DNA from: Sediminispirochaeta sp.
Lineage (GTDB): Bacteria; Spirochaetota; Spirochaetia; DSM-16054; Sediminispirochaetaceae
Direction of reading: 5' to 3'
NCBI GenBank assembly: GCA_011046055.1
Contig: DSBN01000219.1
Location: 1-6,554 of the forward strand
DNA length: 6,554 bases
The notes under the pieces are model-generated. The model did not search any database. It was not told the DNA's origin and saw only the letters and a list, made by a program, of their open reading frames with translations. Every line of letters begins with the position of its first letter. The stretch's first letter is position 1. Below, one piece after another: positions 1 through 6,009 of the stretch. The position numbers and the translations under genes are program-made.

Positions 1-43
1 TCCCAAAGTCGCGAACCTGTTTTGGTAAATGGAATTTTTTCAT
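1..43 (-). CDS. Possible 5' end of a leftward gene, product unknown (partial)
   Basis: Reading leftward from an ATG at 43-41, the frame stays open to the window edge and encodes 14 residues, MKKFHLPKQVRDFG. An in-frame TAA lies two codons upstream (49-47), so this ATG would be the first available start. It lies beyond the flaB terminator on the same strand, which leaves room for a separate leftward gene, and a TTGACA promoter candidate lies in front. Against it, the only Shine-Dalgarno-like bases (AAGAG) abut the ATG, unlike the strong sites of the other genes here. The fragment is too short to assign a family. It may be chance. Confidence 0.3.
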   Translation of the reverse strand, partial: MKKFHLPKQVRDFG

Positions 44-51
44 CTCTTACG

Positions 52-81
52 TTCTTACCCGTTCATCGATCTCAGTGTCAA
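52..81 (-). promoter_or_regulatory. Weak candidate sigma-70 promoter for the leftward edge gene
   Basis: On the minus strand a perfect TTGACA (81-76) is followed after 18 nt by TAAGAA (57-52), which matches TATAAT at only three of six positions. A start site about 7 nt further on would fall almost at the ATG at 43, giving an essentially leaderless message. That would fit the poor ribosome binding site but also makes the call doubtful. Confidence 0.22.
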
Positions 82-106
82 GCGGGTGTTCTTTGTTTAA
101 AAAGTG

Positions 107-134
107 AAAAAAAAGACGCCTCCTCAGAGGCGTC
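107..134 (-). terminator. Rho-independent terminator of flaB
   Basis: A perfect 8-bp GC-rich inverted repeat, arms GACGCCTC (115-122) and GAGGCGTC (127-134) with a 4-nt loop, is followed on the minus strand by eight consecutive T residues (the A run at 107-114 on the plus strand). It starts 24 nt past the flaB stop codon. No T run follows the stem in the plus direction, so it should act only on leftward transcription. It indicates that flaB is transcribed alone or as the last gene of its unit. Confidence 0.92.
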
Positions 135-158
135 CGGTGAAAAAGCGCGAAGTATCTC

Positions 159-1031
159 CTACTGCAGCAGCTGGAGGACCGATTGGGTCTTTTGGTTGGC
201 CTGGGCCAGCATGGCGTTGGACGATTGGACCAGAATCTGGTTCTTGGTGTAGTCGACCATTTCTTTGGCCATATCGGCATCTCGAATTCTTGATTCGGCG
301 GCCTGGAGATTTTCCGCACCGACCCTCAAGCCCGTGGTGGCGTATTCGAGCCGGTTCTGGTAGGCACCCAGATCGGCGCGCTGTTTGTTGACCTTACGCA
401 GCGCGGCGTCGATCACTGAGATCGAGATGTTCGCGCTGTCCGGGGTAGAGATCGATATGAAGCTGGCGGCGTGGGGCAGGCCGGAAGTACCCTGAATACC
501 GAGCCCCTGGGCGGTCATGGTTCCAATGAAGACCCGCTCTCGCTGATCCATGTTGGCTCCGATATGGAACCACATGCTCGCGGTGACGGCGTTTTCTCCG
601 GTTTCGGAGGCAAAACGACCGGTGAGCATATTCATGCCGTTGAACTGGGCATGGCTGGCGATTCGGTTCACTTCGTCCACCAGCTGGCTGATTTCGACCT
701 GGATCTGCATCCGATCTTCATCGGAGTAGACTCCGTTGGCGCTCTGTACCGCCAACTCCCTCATTCGATGCAGGATGTCTTGGGTCTCTTGTAGATAGCC
801 TTCGGTGGTTTGAATGAAGGAGATACCGTCCTCGGCGTTCTTCTGCGCCCTCTGGAGACCGCGAATCTGGGCGCGCATCTTTTCGGATACGGCTAGCCCC
901 GAGGCGTCGTCGCCGGCTCGGTTGATGCGAAGACCAGACGAGAGCTTCTCGATGTTCTTGTCCACCGACCAGTTGTTGAACTTGTTATGCCGATGGGCAA
1001 AAACCGCGCTCATGTTGTGATTGATAATCAT
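159..1031 (-). CDS. flaB: Periplasmic flagellin, FlaB-type filament core protein
   Basis: This encodes a 290-residue flagellin, a core subunit of the spirochaetal flagellar filament in the periplasm. The conserved N-terminal D0/D1 region (residues 1-140) contains [20 protein letters not shown] at 31-50 and [10 protein letters not shown] at 131-140. The spirochaete FlaB signature [12 protein letters not shown] lies at 153-164. The C-terminal D1/D0 region includes [16 protein letters not shown] (215-230), [12 protein letters not shown] (240-251) and a helical end SVLQLLQ. There is no hypervariable outer domain, and the length matches the roughly 285-residue FlaB family. No signal peptide or cysteine is visible, as expected for export by the flagellar type III apparatus. 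The ATG is fixed by AAGGAGG 8 nt upstream and by the family start MIINHNMS. The gene is flanked by its own sigma-28-like promoter and an intrinsic terminator, so it is probably monocistronic. Spirochaetes often carry several flaB paralogues; which one this is cannot be told here. Confidence 0.97.
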   Translation of the reverse strand: MIINHNMSAVFAHRHNKFNNWSVDKNIEKLSSGLRINRAGDDASGLAVSEKMRAQIRGLQRAQKNAEDGISFIQTTEGYLQETQDILHRMRELAVQSANGVYSDEDRMQIQVEISQLVDEVNRIASHAQFNGMNMLTGRFASETGENAVTASMWFHIGANMDQRERVFIGTMTAQGLGIQGTSGLPHAASFISISTPDSANISISVIDAALRKVNKQRADLGAYQNRLEYATTGLRVGAENLQAAESRIRDADMAKEMVDYTKNQILVQSSNAMLAQANQKTQSVLQLLQ

Positions 1032-1039
1032 TCTCTATT

Positions 1040-1046
1040 CCTCCTT
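1040..1046 (-). promoter_or_regulatory. flaB ribosome binding site and possible second CsrA site
   Basis: The minus strand reads AAGGAGG here, a perfect Shine-Dalgarno sequence 8 nt before the flaB ATG. It is preceded by TTC, so CAAGGA also matches the CARGGA core of a CsrA site. Binding there would block ribosome access. Confidence 0.85.
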
Positions 1047-1062
1047 GAATAGCAAGAAAATG

Positions 1063-1082
1063 CACGGACGTCCCTGTCCGTG
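1063..1082 (-). promoter_or_regulatory. flaB 5' leader hairpin with a CsrA-like loop
   Basis: In the flaB mRNA a 7-bp stem, CACGGAC (1082-1076) pairing with GTCCGTG (1069-1063), closes the 6-nt loop AGGGAC. The sequence ACAGGGACGT across the loop (1077-1068) matches the CsrA consensus core ACARGGAUGU at nine of ten positions and places GGA in the hairpin loop, the preferred CsrA presentation. The hairpin sits close to the predicted 5' end of the transcript, 16 nt upstream of the Shine-Dalgarno. It lacks a T run, so it is not a terminator. The CsrA role is inference by analogy with the flagellin leaders of Bacillus subtilis (hag) and Borrelia burgdorferi (flaB). Confidence 0.6.
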
Positions 1083-1093
1083 GCTTATTTCTA

Positions 1094-1120
1094 TTTTCGG
1101 CGTACTATTGGAGCTGTTGA
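1094..1120 (-). promoter_or_regulatory. Sigma-28 (FliA/WhiG type) flagellar promoter of flaB
   Basis: On the minus strand, TCAA (1120-1117) is followed after 15 nt by GCCGAAAA (1101-1094). The sigma-28 consensus is TAAA, 15 nt, then GCCGATAA, so this matches 3 of 4 and 7 of 8 bases at the exact spacing. A T-rich tract lies immediately upstream of the -35. The predicted start near 1087 gives a leader of about 55 nt that begins just before the hairpin. No good sigma-70 alternative was seen for flaB. Confidence 0.72.
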
Positions 1121-1148
1121 GAAAAAAAAGAGGTCCTGTCAACATCTC

Positions 1149-1161
1149 GCCTGAATCAGGC
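1149..1161. repeat. 13-nt palindrome between the divergent promoters
   Basis: Arms GCCTGA and TCAGGC flank a single central A. The site lies between the flaB -35 (1117-1120) and the ileS -35 (1202-1207). Its position would suit an operator, but no regulator can be named and a palindrome of this size can arise by chance. Confidence 0.25.
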
Positions 1162-1201
1162 CTGGTCGCGGGATACGGGGAGGACAATTGCGGCTATTGT
1201 C

Positions 1202-1231
1202 TTGACACTGGGAACCGGTTTTCTCTAGAAT
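1202..1231 (+). promoter_or_regulatory. Sigma-70 promoter of the ileS transcription unit
   Basis: A perfect TTGACA (1202-1207) is followed after 18 nt by TAGAAT (1226-1231), a 5 of 6 match to TATAAT. The predicted start near 1238 gives a leader of about 55 nt before the ileS start codon. That is too short for a T-box riboswitch, the common ileS control element of Gram-positive bacteria. An 8-bp palindrome AACCGGTT (1213-1220) lies in the spacer and is of unknown significance. Confidence 0.75.
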
Positions 1232-1280
1232 GCTCACATCACTTTAAATAGATCTTGAATTTCAACGCAACGGGGAATCT

Positions 1281-1287
1281 GAGGAGG
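1281..1287 (+). promoter_or_regulatory. ileS ribosome binding site supporting a TTG start
   Basis: GAGGAGG ends 5 nt before the TTG at 1293. No ATG or GTG in this frame lies closer, and the next in-frame ATG (codon 14) would remove residues conserved in the family, so the site decides for TTG. Confidence 0.8.
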
Positions 1288-1292
1288 ACGTT

Positions 1293-4200
1293 TTGTATAA
1301 GGCTGTTGACCCAAAAGTGAATTTTCCGAAGATGGAAGAGAAAATTCTCAAATTTTGGGAAGAGAATGAGATTTTTCACAAATCAATCGATCAGAGAGAG
1401 GGGCAGGAGGAGTTCGTTTTTTACGATGGTCCTCCCTTTGCCACCGGACTGCCGCATTTCGGACACTTTGTTCCGGGTACCATCAAAGATATTATTCCCC
1501 GGTACCAGACGATGAAGGGAAAACGGGTGGACCGTCGTTTTGGCTGGGACTGTCATGGTCTGCCGGTGGAGTACGAGATAGAGAAGAATCTCGGTATCAC
1601 CGGGAAGACGGAGATCGAAAACTACGGTGTGGCCAAGTTCAACGAGGCCTGTCGTTCGATCGTCCTGCGCTACACCTCCGAGTGGGAGAGAATCGTCAAG
1701 AGGATGGGGCGTTGGGTCGATTTCGAAAACGACTACAAAACCATGGACCCCGACTATATGGAGTCCATTTGGTGGGTCATCAAGAAGTTGTGGGACAAGG
1801 GACTGCTCTACGAAGGCTACAAGATCCTGCCCTACAGCCCGGCCTTGTCGACCCCCTTGTCGAATTTCGAGGTGAACCTCGGCGGTTATCAGGAGGTCAC
1901 CGACCCGGCGGTCACCGTGAAGTTCAAGTTCAAGGACAGTGAAAACACCTACATCTTGGCCTGGACCACCACCCCCTGGACCCTGCCCTCGAACCTGGCC
2001 CTGGCCTTCGGCAGCGACATCACCTACGTCAAGGTCAAGGATGGTCAGGAGTACTACATCCTGGCCAAGGATTTGCTCTCCAAATACTATCGTAGCGAAG
2101 AGGACTACCAGATAGTAGATGAGAAACCGGGCAGCCAGATGGTGGGCATCGAGTATGAGCCTCTCTTTCCCTACTTCAGCGGAATCAAGTCCAAAGACGC
2201 CTTCAAGACCATACTCTCGGACTACGTCACCACCGAGGAGGGAACCGGAGTGGTGCACACCGCCCCGGGCTTCGGTGAGGAGGACTACGAGGTACTGAAA
2301 GACAGCGACGTACCGGTGATCTGCCCGATCGACGCCGAGTGCCGCTTCACCGGCGAGGTCCACGACTTCGAGGGACTCTTTGTCAAGGACGCCGACGAGA
2401 GAATCATCAAAAAACTCAAAGCCGAGGGCAAGCTGGTCAAGCGCGAGAAGTACCGGCACAGCTACCCCTTCTGCTACCGGACGAAAAAGCCCCTGATTTA
2501 CCGGGCCGTCTCCTCCTGGTTCGTGGATGTGGACAAGATCAAGCAGCGGATGATCGACAACAACGATACGGTGAACTGGATTCCCGAACACCTCCGGAAG
2601 GGCAGGTTCGGTAAGTGGCTCGAGGGGGCTCGCGAATGGGCCATCAGCCGCAACCGCTACTGGGGCAACCCCATCCCGATCTGGAAGTGCGACGGTTCCG
2701 ACTATATGGAGGTTATATCGTCGCGCCAGGAGCTGGAAGAGAAGGCGGGGGTGAAAGTACCGGATCTGCACAAACACTACGTCGACGAATTGACCTGGCC
2801 GTCTCCCGACGGCAAGGGAACCATGCGCCGGATACCCGATGTTCTGGACTGTTGGTTCGAATCGGGCTCCATGCCCTACGCCCAGGTTCATTACCCCTTT
2901 GAGAACAAGGAGTGGTTTGAAAACAACTTTCCCGCGGACTTCATCTGCGAAGGGCTGGATCAGACCCGCGGCTGGTTCTATACTCTCACCATTCTCGCTT
3001 CGGCGCTGTTCGACCAGCCGGCCTTCAAAAACGTGGTGGTCAACGGATTGGTCTTGGCGGAAGACGGCAAAAAAATGTCCAAGTCCGAACGGAACTACTC
3101 CGATCCGGTGGAGGTGATCGACAACTTCGGCGCCGACGCCCTGCGGCTCTTTCTGATGCACTCGGCGGTGGTCAAGGCGGAAGACTTGCGCTACTCCGAC
3201 GATGGGGTGCGGGACGTTCTGAAGAGTGTCTTGATCCCCCTGTGGAACGCCTACAGCTTCTTTGTTACCTACGCGAACATCGACGGCTACAAGGCGACAG
3301 GCGACCAGAGACCAGAGGAGATCCCCGAGAACCCTCTGGACCAATGGATTCTCTCCGAGGCGGAGCGTCTGGTGGCGGATGTGTCCAAAGAGTTGGACTC
3401 CTACGACCTGCAAAAAGCCATCGATCCGATCGTCCGGTTTATCGATCTGCTTAACAACTGGTACATCCGAAGATCCCGACGAAGGTTCTGGCGTTCGGAG
3501 AACGATCCGGACAAACTGCAGGCCTACGGAACCATATACTCGGTGCTGATGAAGCTCATCCACGTGGCCGCGCCCTTTATCCCCTTCATCACCGAAGAGA
3601 TCTACCAGAATCTCCGTACCGATGGCAGCCCCGAGTCTATCCACCTGGCGGACTACCCCGTAGCTGACGAAAAGCTTCGCGACCACGAGCTGGAGAGGAA
3701 AATGGCCATAACTCGACAGGCCGTCTCGATGGGTAGGTCTCTGCGCAGCATGCACAACTACAAGATCCGACAGCCCCTCAAGGCGATCTATTTAGTCACC
3801 CGAGACGGAACGGAGAAGCGCGTTCTGCGGGAGATGGAGGAGATCATCCGCGAAGAGCTGAACGTCAAAGATGTGCTGTTCAAGGAAAACGAAGAGGACC
3901 TGGTAACCTTTTCCGCGAAACCGAACTACAAGGTACTGGGCAAAAAGCTCGGCAAGCATATGAAAGCCGTAGCCGCAAAAATCGAAGCCCTTTCGATGAA
4001 TGAGATCCAATCATTAATGGAAGGGGCGACCCTCTACCTAGACTACGACGGAGGCTCTCTGGAGCTGACCACGGATGGTATCGTGGTGCAGCGAAAAGAA
4101 AAAGAGCACATGAAAGTCATCAACGAAGGATCTTTGACCGTGGGATTGGATACGGAGATCACCGAGGAGCTGCGAAAAGAGGGTACCGTTCGTGACCTGG

Positions 4201-4427
4201 TCAGAGGGGTGCAGAACCTCCGGAAGGAACGCGGACTGGAGGTCACCGACCGAATCGTGCTCTACTTGAACGGACCGGCGGAAGTCAAAGCGGCGGTCCA
4301 AGATTTTGAAGAGCACCTGTTGGCGGAGACCTTGGCGGTGAAGTACCTCTGGCAGGAGGAAGGAGAGGCCGTCGAGATCGAATGCGGACTGGAGTCCTGC
4401 AAGGTGGCTCTCTCCAAGGCCGATTAG
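1293..4427 (+). CDS. ileS: Isoleucyl-tRNA synthetase, eukaryote-like type 2 (IleRS2)
   Basis: This cytoplasmic class I synthetase charges tRNA-Ile with isoleucine and edits misactivated valine. In the 1044 residues, the HIGH motif is HFGH at 55-58 after GPPFATGLP. The CP1 editing domain shows WTTTPWTLPSN (224-234) and GTGVVHTAPGFGEEDY (317-332) with the conserved Asp331. Further catalytic-core segments are ISRNRYWG (451-458) and DQTRGWFYT (556-564), and KMSKS is at 594-598. The anticodon-binding domain spans roughly 675-840, including NWYIRRSRRRFW (722-733). The length, the start VDPKVNFPKMEE and the lack of paired CxxC zinc motifs at the C-terminus point to type 2. That type is known for natural mupirocin tolerance; tolerance here is inferred. 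The motif has the normal HxGH order, not the swapped GxHH of hyper-resistant forms. The start is TTG, supported by GAGGAGG. It is the first gene of the rightward unit, 4 nt before the lipoprotein gene. Confidence 0.98.
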   Translation: MYKAVDPKVNFPKMEEKILKFWEENEIFHKSIDQREGQEEFVFYDGPPFATGLPHFGHFVPGTIKDIIPRYQTMKGKRVDRRFGWDCHGLPVEYEIEKNLGITGKTEIENYGVAKFNEACRSIVLRYTSEWERIVKRMGRWVDFENDYKTMDPDYMESIWWVIKKLWDKGLLYEGYKILPYSPALSTPLSNFEVNLGGYQEVTDPAVTVKFKFKDSENTYILAWTTTPWTLPSNLALAFGSDITYVKVKDGQEYYILAKDLLSKYYRSEEDYQIVDEKPGSQMVGIEYEPLFPYFSGIKSKDAFKTILSDYVTTEEGTGVVHTAPGFGEEDYEVLKDSDVPVICPIDAECRFTGEVHDFEGLFVKDADERIIKKLKAEGKLVKREKYRHSYPFCYRTKKPLIYRAVSSWFVDVDKIKQRMIDNNDTVNWIPEHLRKGRFGKWLEGAREWAISRNRYWGNPIPIWKCDGSDYMEVISSRQELEEKAGVKVPDLHKHYVDELTWPSPDGKGTMRRIPDVLDCWFESGSMPYAQVHYPFENKEWFENNFPADFICEGLDQTRGWFYTLTILASALFDQPAFKNVVVNGLVLAEDGKKMSKSERNYSDPVEVIDNFGADALRLFLMHSAVVKAEDLRYSDDGVRDVLKSVLIPLWNAYSFFVTYANIDGYKATGDQRPEEIPENPLDQWILSEAERLVADVSKELDSYDLQKAIDPIVRFIDLLNNWYIRRSRRRFWRSENDPDKLQAYGTIYSVLMKLIHVAAPFIPFITEEIYQNLRTDGSPESIHLADYPVADEKLRDHELERKMAITRQAVSMGRSLRSMHNYKIRQPLKAIYLVTRDGTEKRVLREMEEIIREELNVKDVLFKENEEDLVTFSAKPNYKVLGKKLGKHMKAVAAKIEALSMNEIQSLMEGATLYLDYDGGSLELTTDGIVVQRKEKEHMKVINEGSLTVGLDTEITEELRKEGTVRDLVRGVQNLRKERGLEVTDRIVLYLNGPAEVKAAVQDFEEHLLAETLAVKYLWQEEGEAVEIECGLESCKVALSKAD

Positions 4428-4431
4428 GTAT

Positions 4432-5358
4432 ATGCGCTTTTTCGATCCGCCAGAGACATTTTTACAATTAAAAAAAGCAGCGGCGCCTTTGGGGGTGTTG
4501 CTGCTTTTCTTGTTCGGTGGCTGCGTCAGCGGCCCCGAGCCCTATACCTCCGACCACGCCTCTCTTATTTTTGAAAGCGGCGGAGTATACCTGAGCCTCT
4601 CTCCTGAACGGGATATTCAACTCGCCGCGGCGCTGACCGGAAATATTGGGTTTGCCCCAGAGGACTTGATGGGGTTGCTGGAGCAAACGGAGCGGGTCGA
4701 CGCGATATTTTTCCCTCGCAACGACGGGAGTCTGGATTTTCACGTATTGATGCGGGGCAGCTACCCGCGACTCTTTGCCGTTCTTGGTCTAAAAAAGGAT
4801 CCCCTATGGAACAAGAAGAGTGGTCAGTCGTATACTTGGTGGGAGCAAGAGGAGACGGGGCTGCAGATATTTTTCGCCGGACGGGATCTTGTCGGTCTGT
4901 CCCGGGGCGGTATTGAAGACTTGCTATGCCGTCTCACCTCGCCGCCGAGGCAGGACATCCCACCGACGGCAAAAAAGCGGCTGGAGGGACGACCTCTAGG
5001 ACTCTACGCGTCGAAACCGACCGCCGTAGAGGGGGCGTCCAACTTGTTTCGGCATATCGAGACTTTCTGGATGAGCTTCGACAACACCGCGGGCGAAGAG
5101 GAGGTCTATTTTATCAACGCCGAATACCTGTTGACAGAGCCGAGAATCGCCAGGTCCCTGTACTTCATGCTGCGCTTGGAGCTGTTGACGGGACTGCGTC
5201 AGAGGGATGCTGGTCTGGACCTGCGGGAGTTGATGAGGGATGATCCGGTGGAGGTTTCGCGGAAGCGGGTGGTGCTGAAAGACTACCCGGTGAGTCTCGA
5301 CCGCTTGACATGGTTTTTTTCGACGGTGTTTCCCCTGGCTGCACCGGTACTGGATTAG
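4432..5358 (+). CDS. Predicted lipoprotein of unknown function
   Basis: I do not recognise this 308-residue protein. A short N-terminal region with Lys14-Lys15 precedes a hydrophobic stretch, about residues 16-28 (PLGVLLLFLF core), ending in FGGC with Cys31 as the likely lipidated residue. Phe at -3 is atypical for the strict lipobox but fits the relaxed spirochaetal form. The mature part is soluble, with alternating hydrophobic beta-like segments (for example LIFESGGVYLSLS at 45-57, then DAIFF, DFHVLMRG and GLQIFFAGRDLVGLS) and a helical, charged C-terminal third. No catalytic motif, repeat or further membrane segment is evident. It would sit on the periplasmic or outer-membrane face. The ATG lies 4 nt after the ileS stop with only weak AGG-type ribosome binding, suggesting translational coupling to ileS. 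hisH follows after 23 nt. The ORF and signal are well supported; the role is unknown. Confidence 0.88.
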   Translation: MRFFDPPETFLQLKKAAAPLGVLLLFLFGGCVSGPEPYTSDHASLIFESGGVYLSLSPERDIQLAAALTGNIGFAPEDLMGLLEQTERVDAIFFPRNDGSLDFHVLMRGSYPRLFAVLGLKKDPLWNKKSGQSYTWWEQEETGLQIFFAGRDLVGLSRGGIEDLLCRLTSPPRQDIPPTAKKRLEGRPLGLYASKPTAVEGASNLFRHIETFWMSFDNTAGEEEVYFINAEYLLTEPRIARSLYFMLRLELLTGLRQRDAGLDLRELMRDDPVEVSRKRVVLKDYPVSLDRLTWFFSTVFPLAAPVLD

Positions 5359-5381
5359 TGCGGAAAGATAGAGAGGACAAT

Positions 5382-5996
5382 ATGGGAAAAATCGGAATTG
5401 TAAACTACGAGGCGGGCAATCTCAAGAGTGTCGAAACCGCCCTGTCTCATCTGGGACTGGACTTTTTCGTCTCCGCCGAGGCGGAGGAGCTCGACCGCGC
5501 GGAGAGGCTGATCTTTCCCGGGGTGGGCGAGGCTTCATCGGCCATGGCCAAGCTTCGGGAAAAGGGGCTCGATACATTTCTCACGGCTTATTTCAAGTCG
5601 GGACGGCCGATTCTCGGAATCTGCTTGGGCGCTCAGATCGTGCTTGGTAGCAGCGAAGAGAACCAAAGCGCCTGTCTCGACCTGGTACCGGGTAAGGCGC
5701 GCCGATTTCCGAGTACCCCGGGGCTGAAGGTTCCCCATATGGGCTGGAATACCTGCAGTTACAGGGAGGGACACTACCTGTTCGACGGGATCCCGCGGGA
5801 GAGCTCCTTCTATTTCGTCCACTCCTACTACCCTGAGCCTGAAAACAGCGATACGGTCATTGGTACTACGAATTACGGGATAGATTTCTGCGCTGCTCTG
5901 GAATTTGAAAATCTCACGGCGGTGCAGTTTCACCCGGAGAAGTCAGGGAAGTGGGGCTTGAAACTACTGGACAACTTTGCCCGGAAGCGAATGTGA
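5382..5996 (+). CDS. hisH: Imidazole glycerol phosphate synthase, glutaminase subunit HisH
   Basis: HisH hydrolyses glutamine and passes ammonia to HisF in the fifth step of histidine synthesis. The 204-residue protein is a class I (triad) glutamine amidotransferase. It begins [14 protein letters not shown] and has the oxyanion-strand motif PGVG (46-49). The nucleophile Cys81 lies in GICLGAQ, PHMGWN is at 118-123, FVHSYY at 145-150, and His184 and Glu186 lie in VQFHPEKS. Ala84 replaces the more usual Met of GICLGMQ, and [10 protein letters not shown] replaces the common PGVGAFGDAM; both look like clade variation. The frame is open further upstream, but the ATG at 5382 is chosen because AGAGGA lies 4 nt before it and the family begins here. 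The upstream extension would overlap the lipoprotein gene. hisF follows after 13 nt, as expected for subunits of one heterodimer. A role in sugar biosynthesis (HisH2-like) is possible but nothing nearby supports it. Confidence 0.96.
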   Translation: MGKIGIVNYEAGNLKSVETALSHLGLDFFVSAEAEELDRAERLIFPGVGEASSAMAKLREKGLDTFLTAYFKSGRPILGICLGAQIVLGSSEENQSACLDLVPGKARRFPSTPGLKVPHMGWNTCSYREGHYLFDGIPRESSFYFVHSYYPEPENSDTVIGTTNYGIDFCAALEFENLTAVQFHPEKSGKWGLKLLDNFARKRM

Positions 5997-6009
5997 GGAG
6001 AATGGAGAG

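Noticed and set aside
471..794. 107-codon plus-strand open frame opposite flaB
   Set aside because: It lies wholly inside flaB on the opposite strand, lacks a ribosome binding site and resembles no protein; it is a shadow of the flagellin codons.
1063..1082. Leader hairpin read as a transcription terminator
   Set aside because: Neither strand has a T run after the stem, and it lies between the flaB promoter and its ribosome binding site, so a terminator would silence the gene.
1021..1251. 76-codon plus-strand open frame across the flaB/ileS intergenic region
   Set aside because: It begins at a TTG within the flaB start region without a Shine-Dalgarno, and covers both divergent promoters and the leader hairpin. 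The region is better explained as regulatory.
1238..1292. T-box riboswitch upstream of ileS
   Set aside because: The predicted leader is about 55 nt, has no T-box sequence or antiterminator and terminator pair, and is far too short for the stem I specifier structure.
1383..3755. 790-codon open frame on the minus strand, opposite ileS
   Set aside because: It is a mirror of the GC-rich codon use of ileS. The product is rich in G, V, H, R and L without motifs, has no ribosome binding site, and ileS on the other strand is unmistakable.
5305..5333. TTGACA inside the lipoprotein gene as an internal hisH promoter
   Set aside because: The -35 is perfect, but spacings of 16-18 nt give only TGTTTC, GTTTCC or TTTCCC, which do not resemble a -10. 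A second TTGACA at 5131 likewise lacks a partner.
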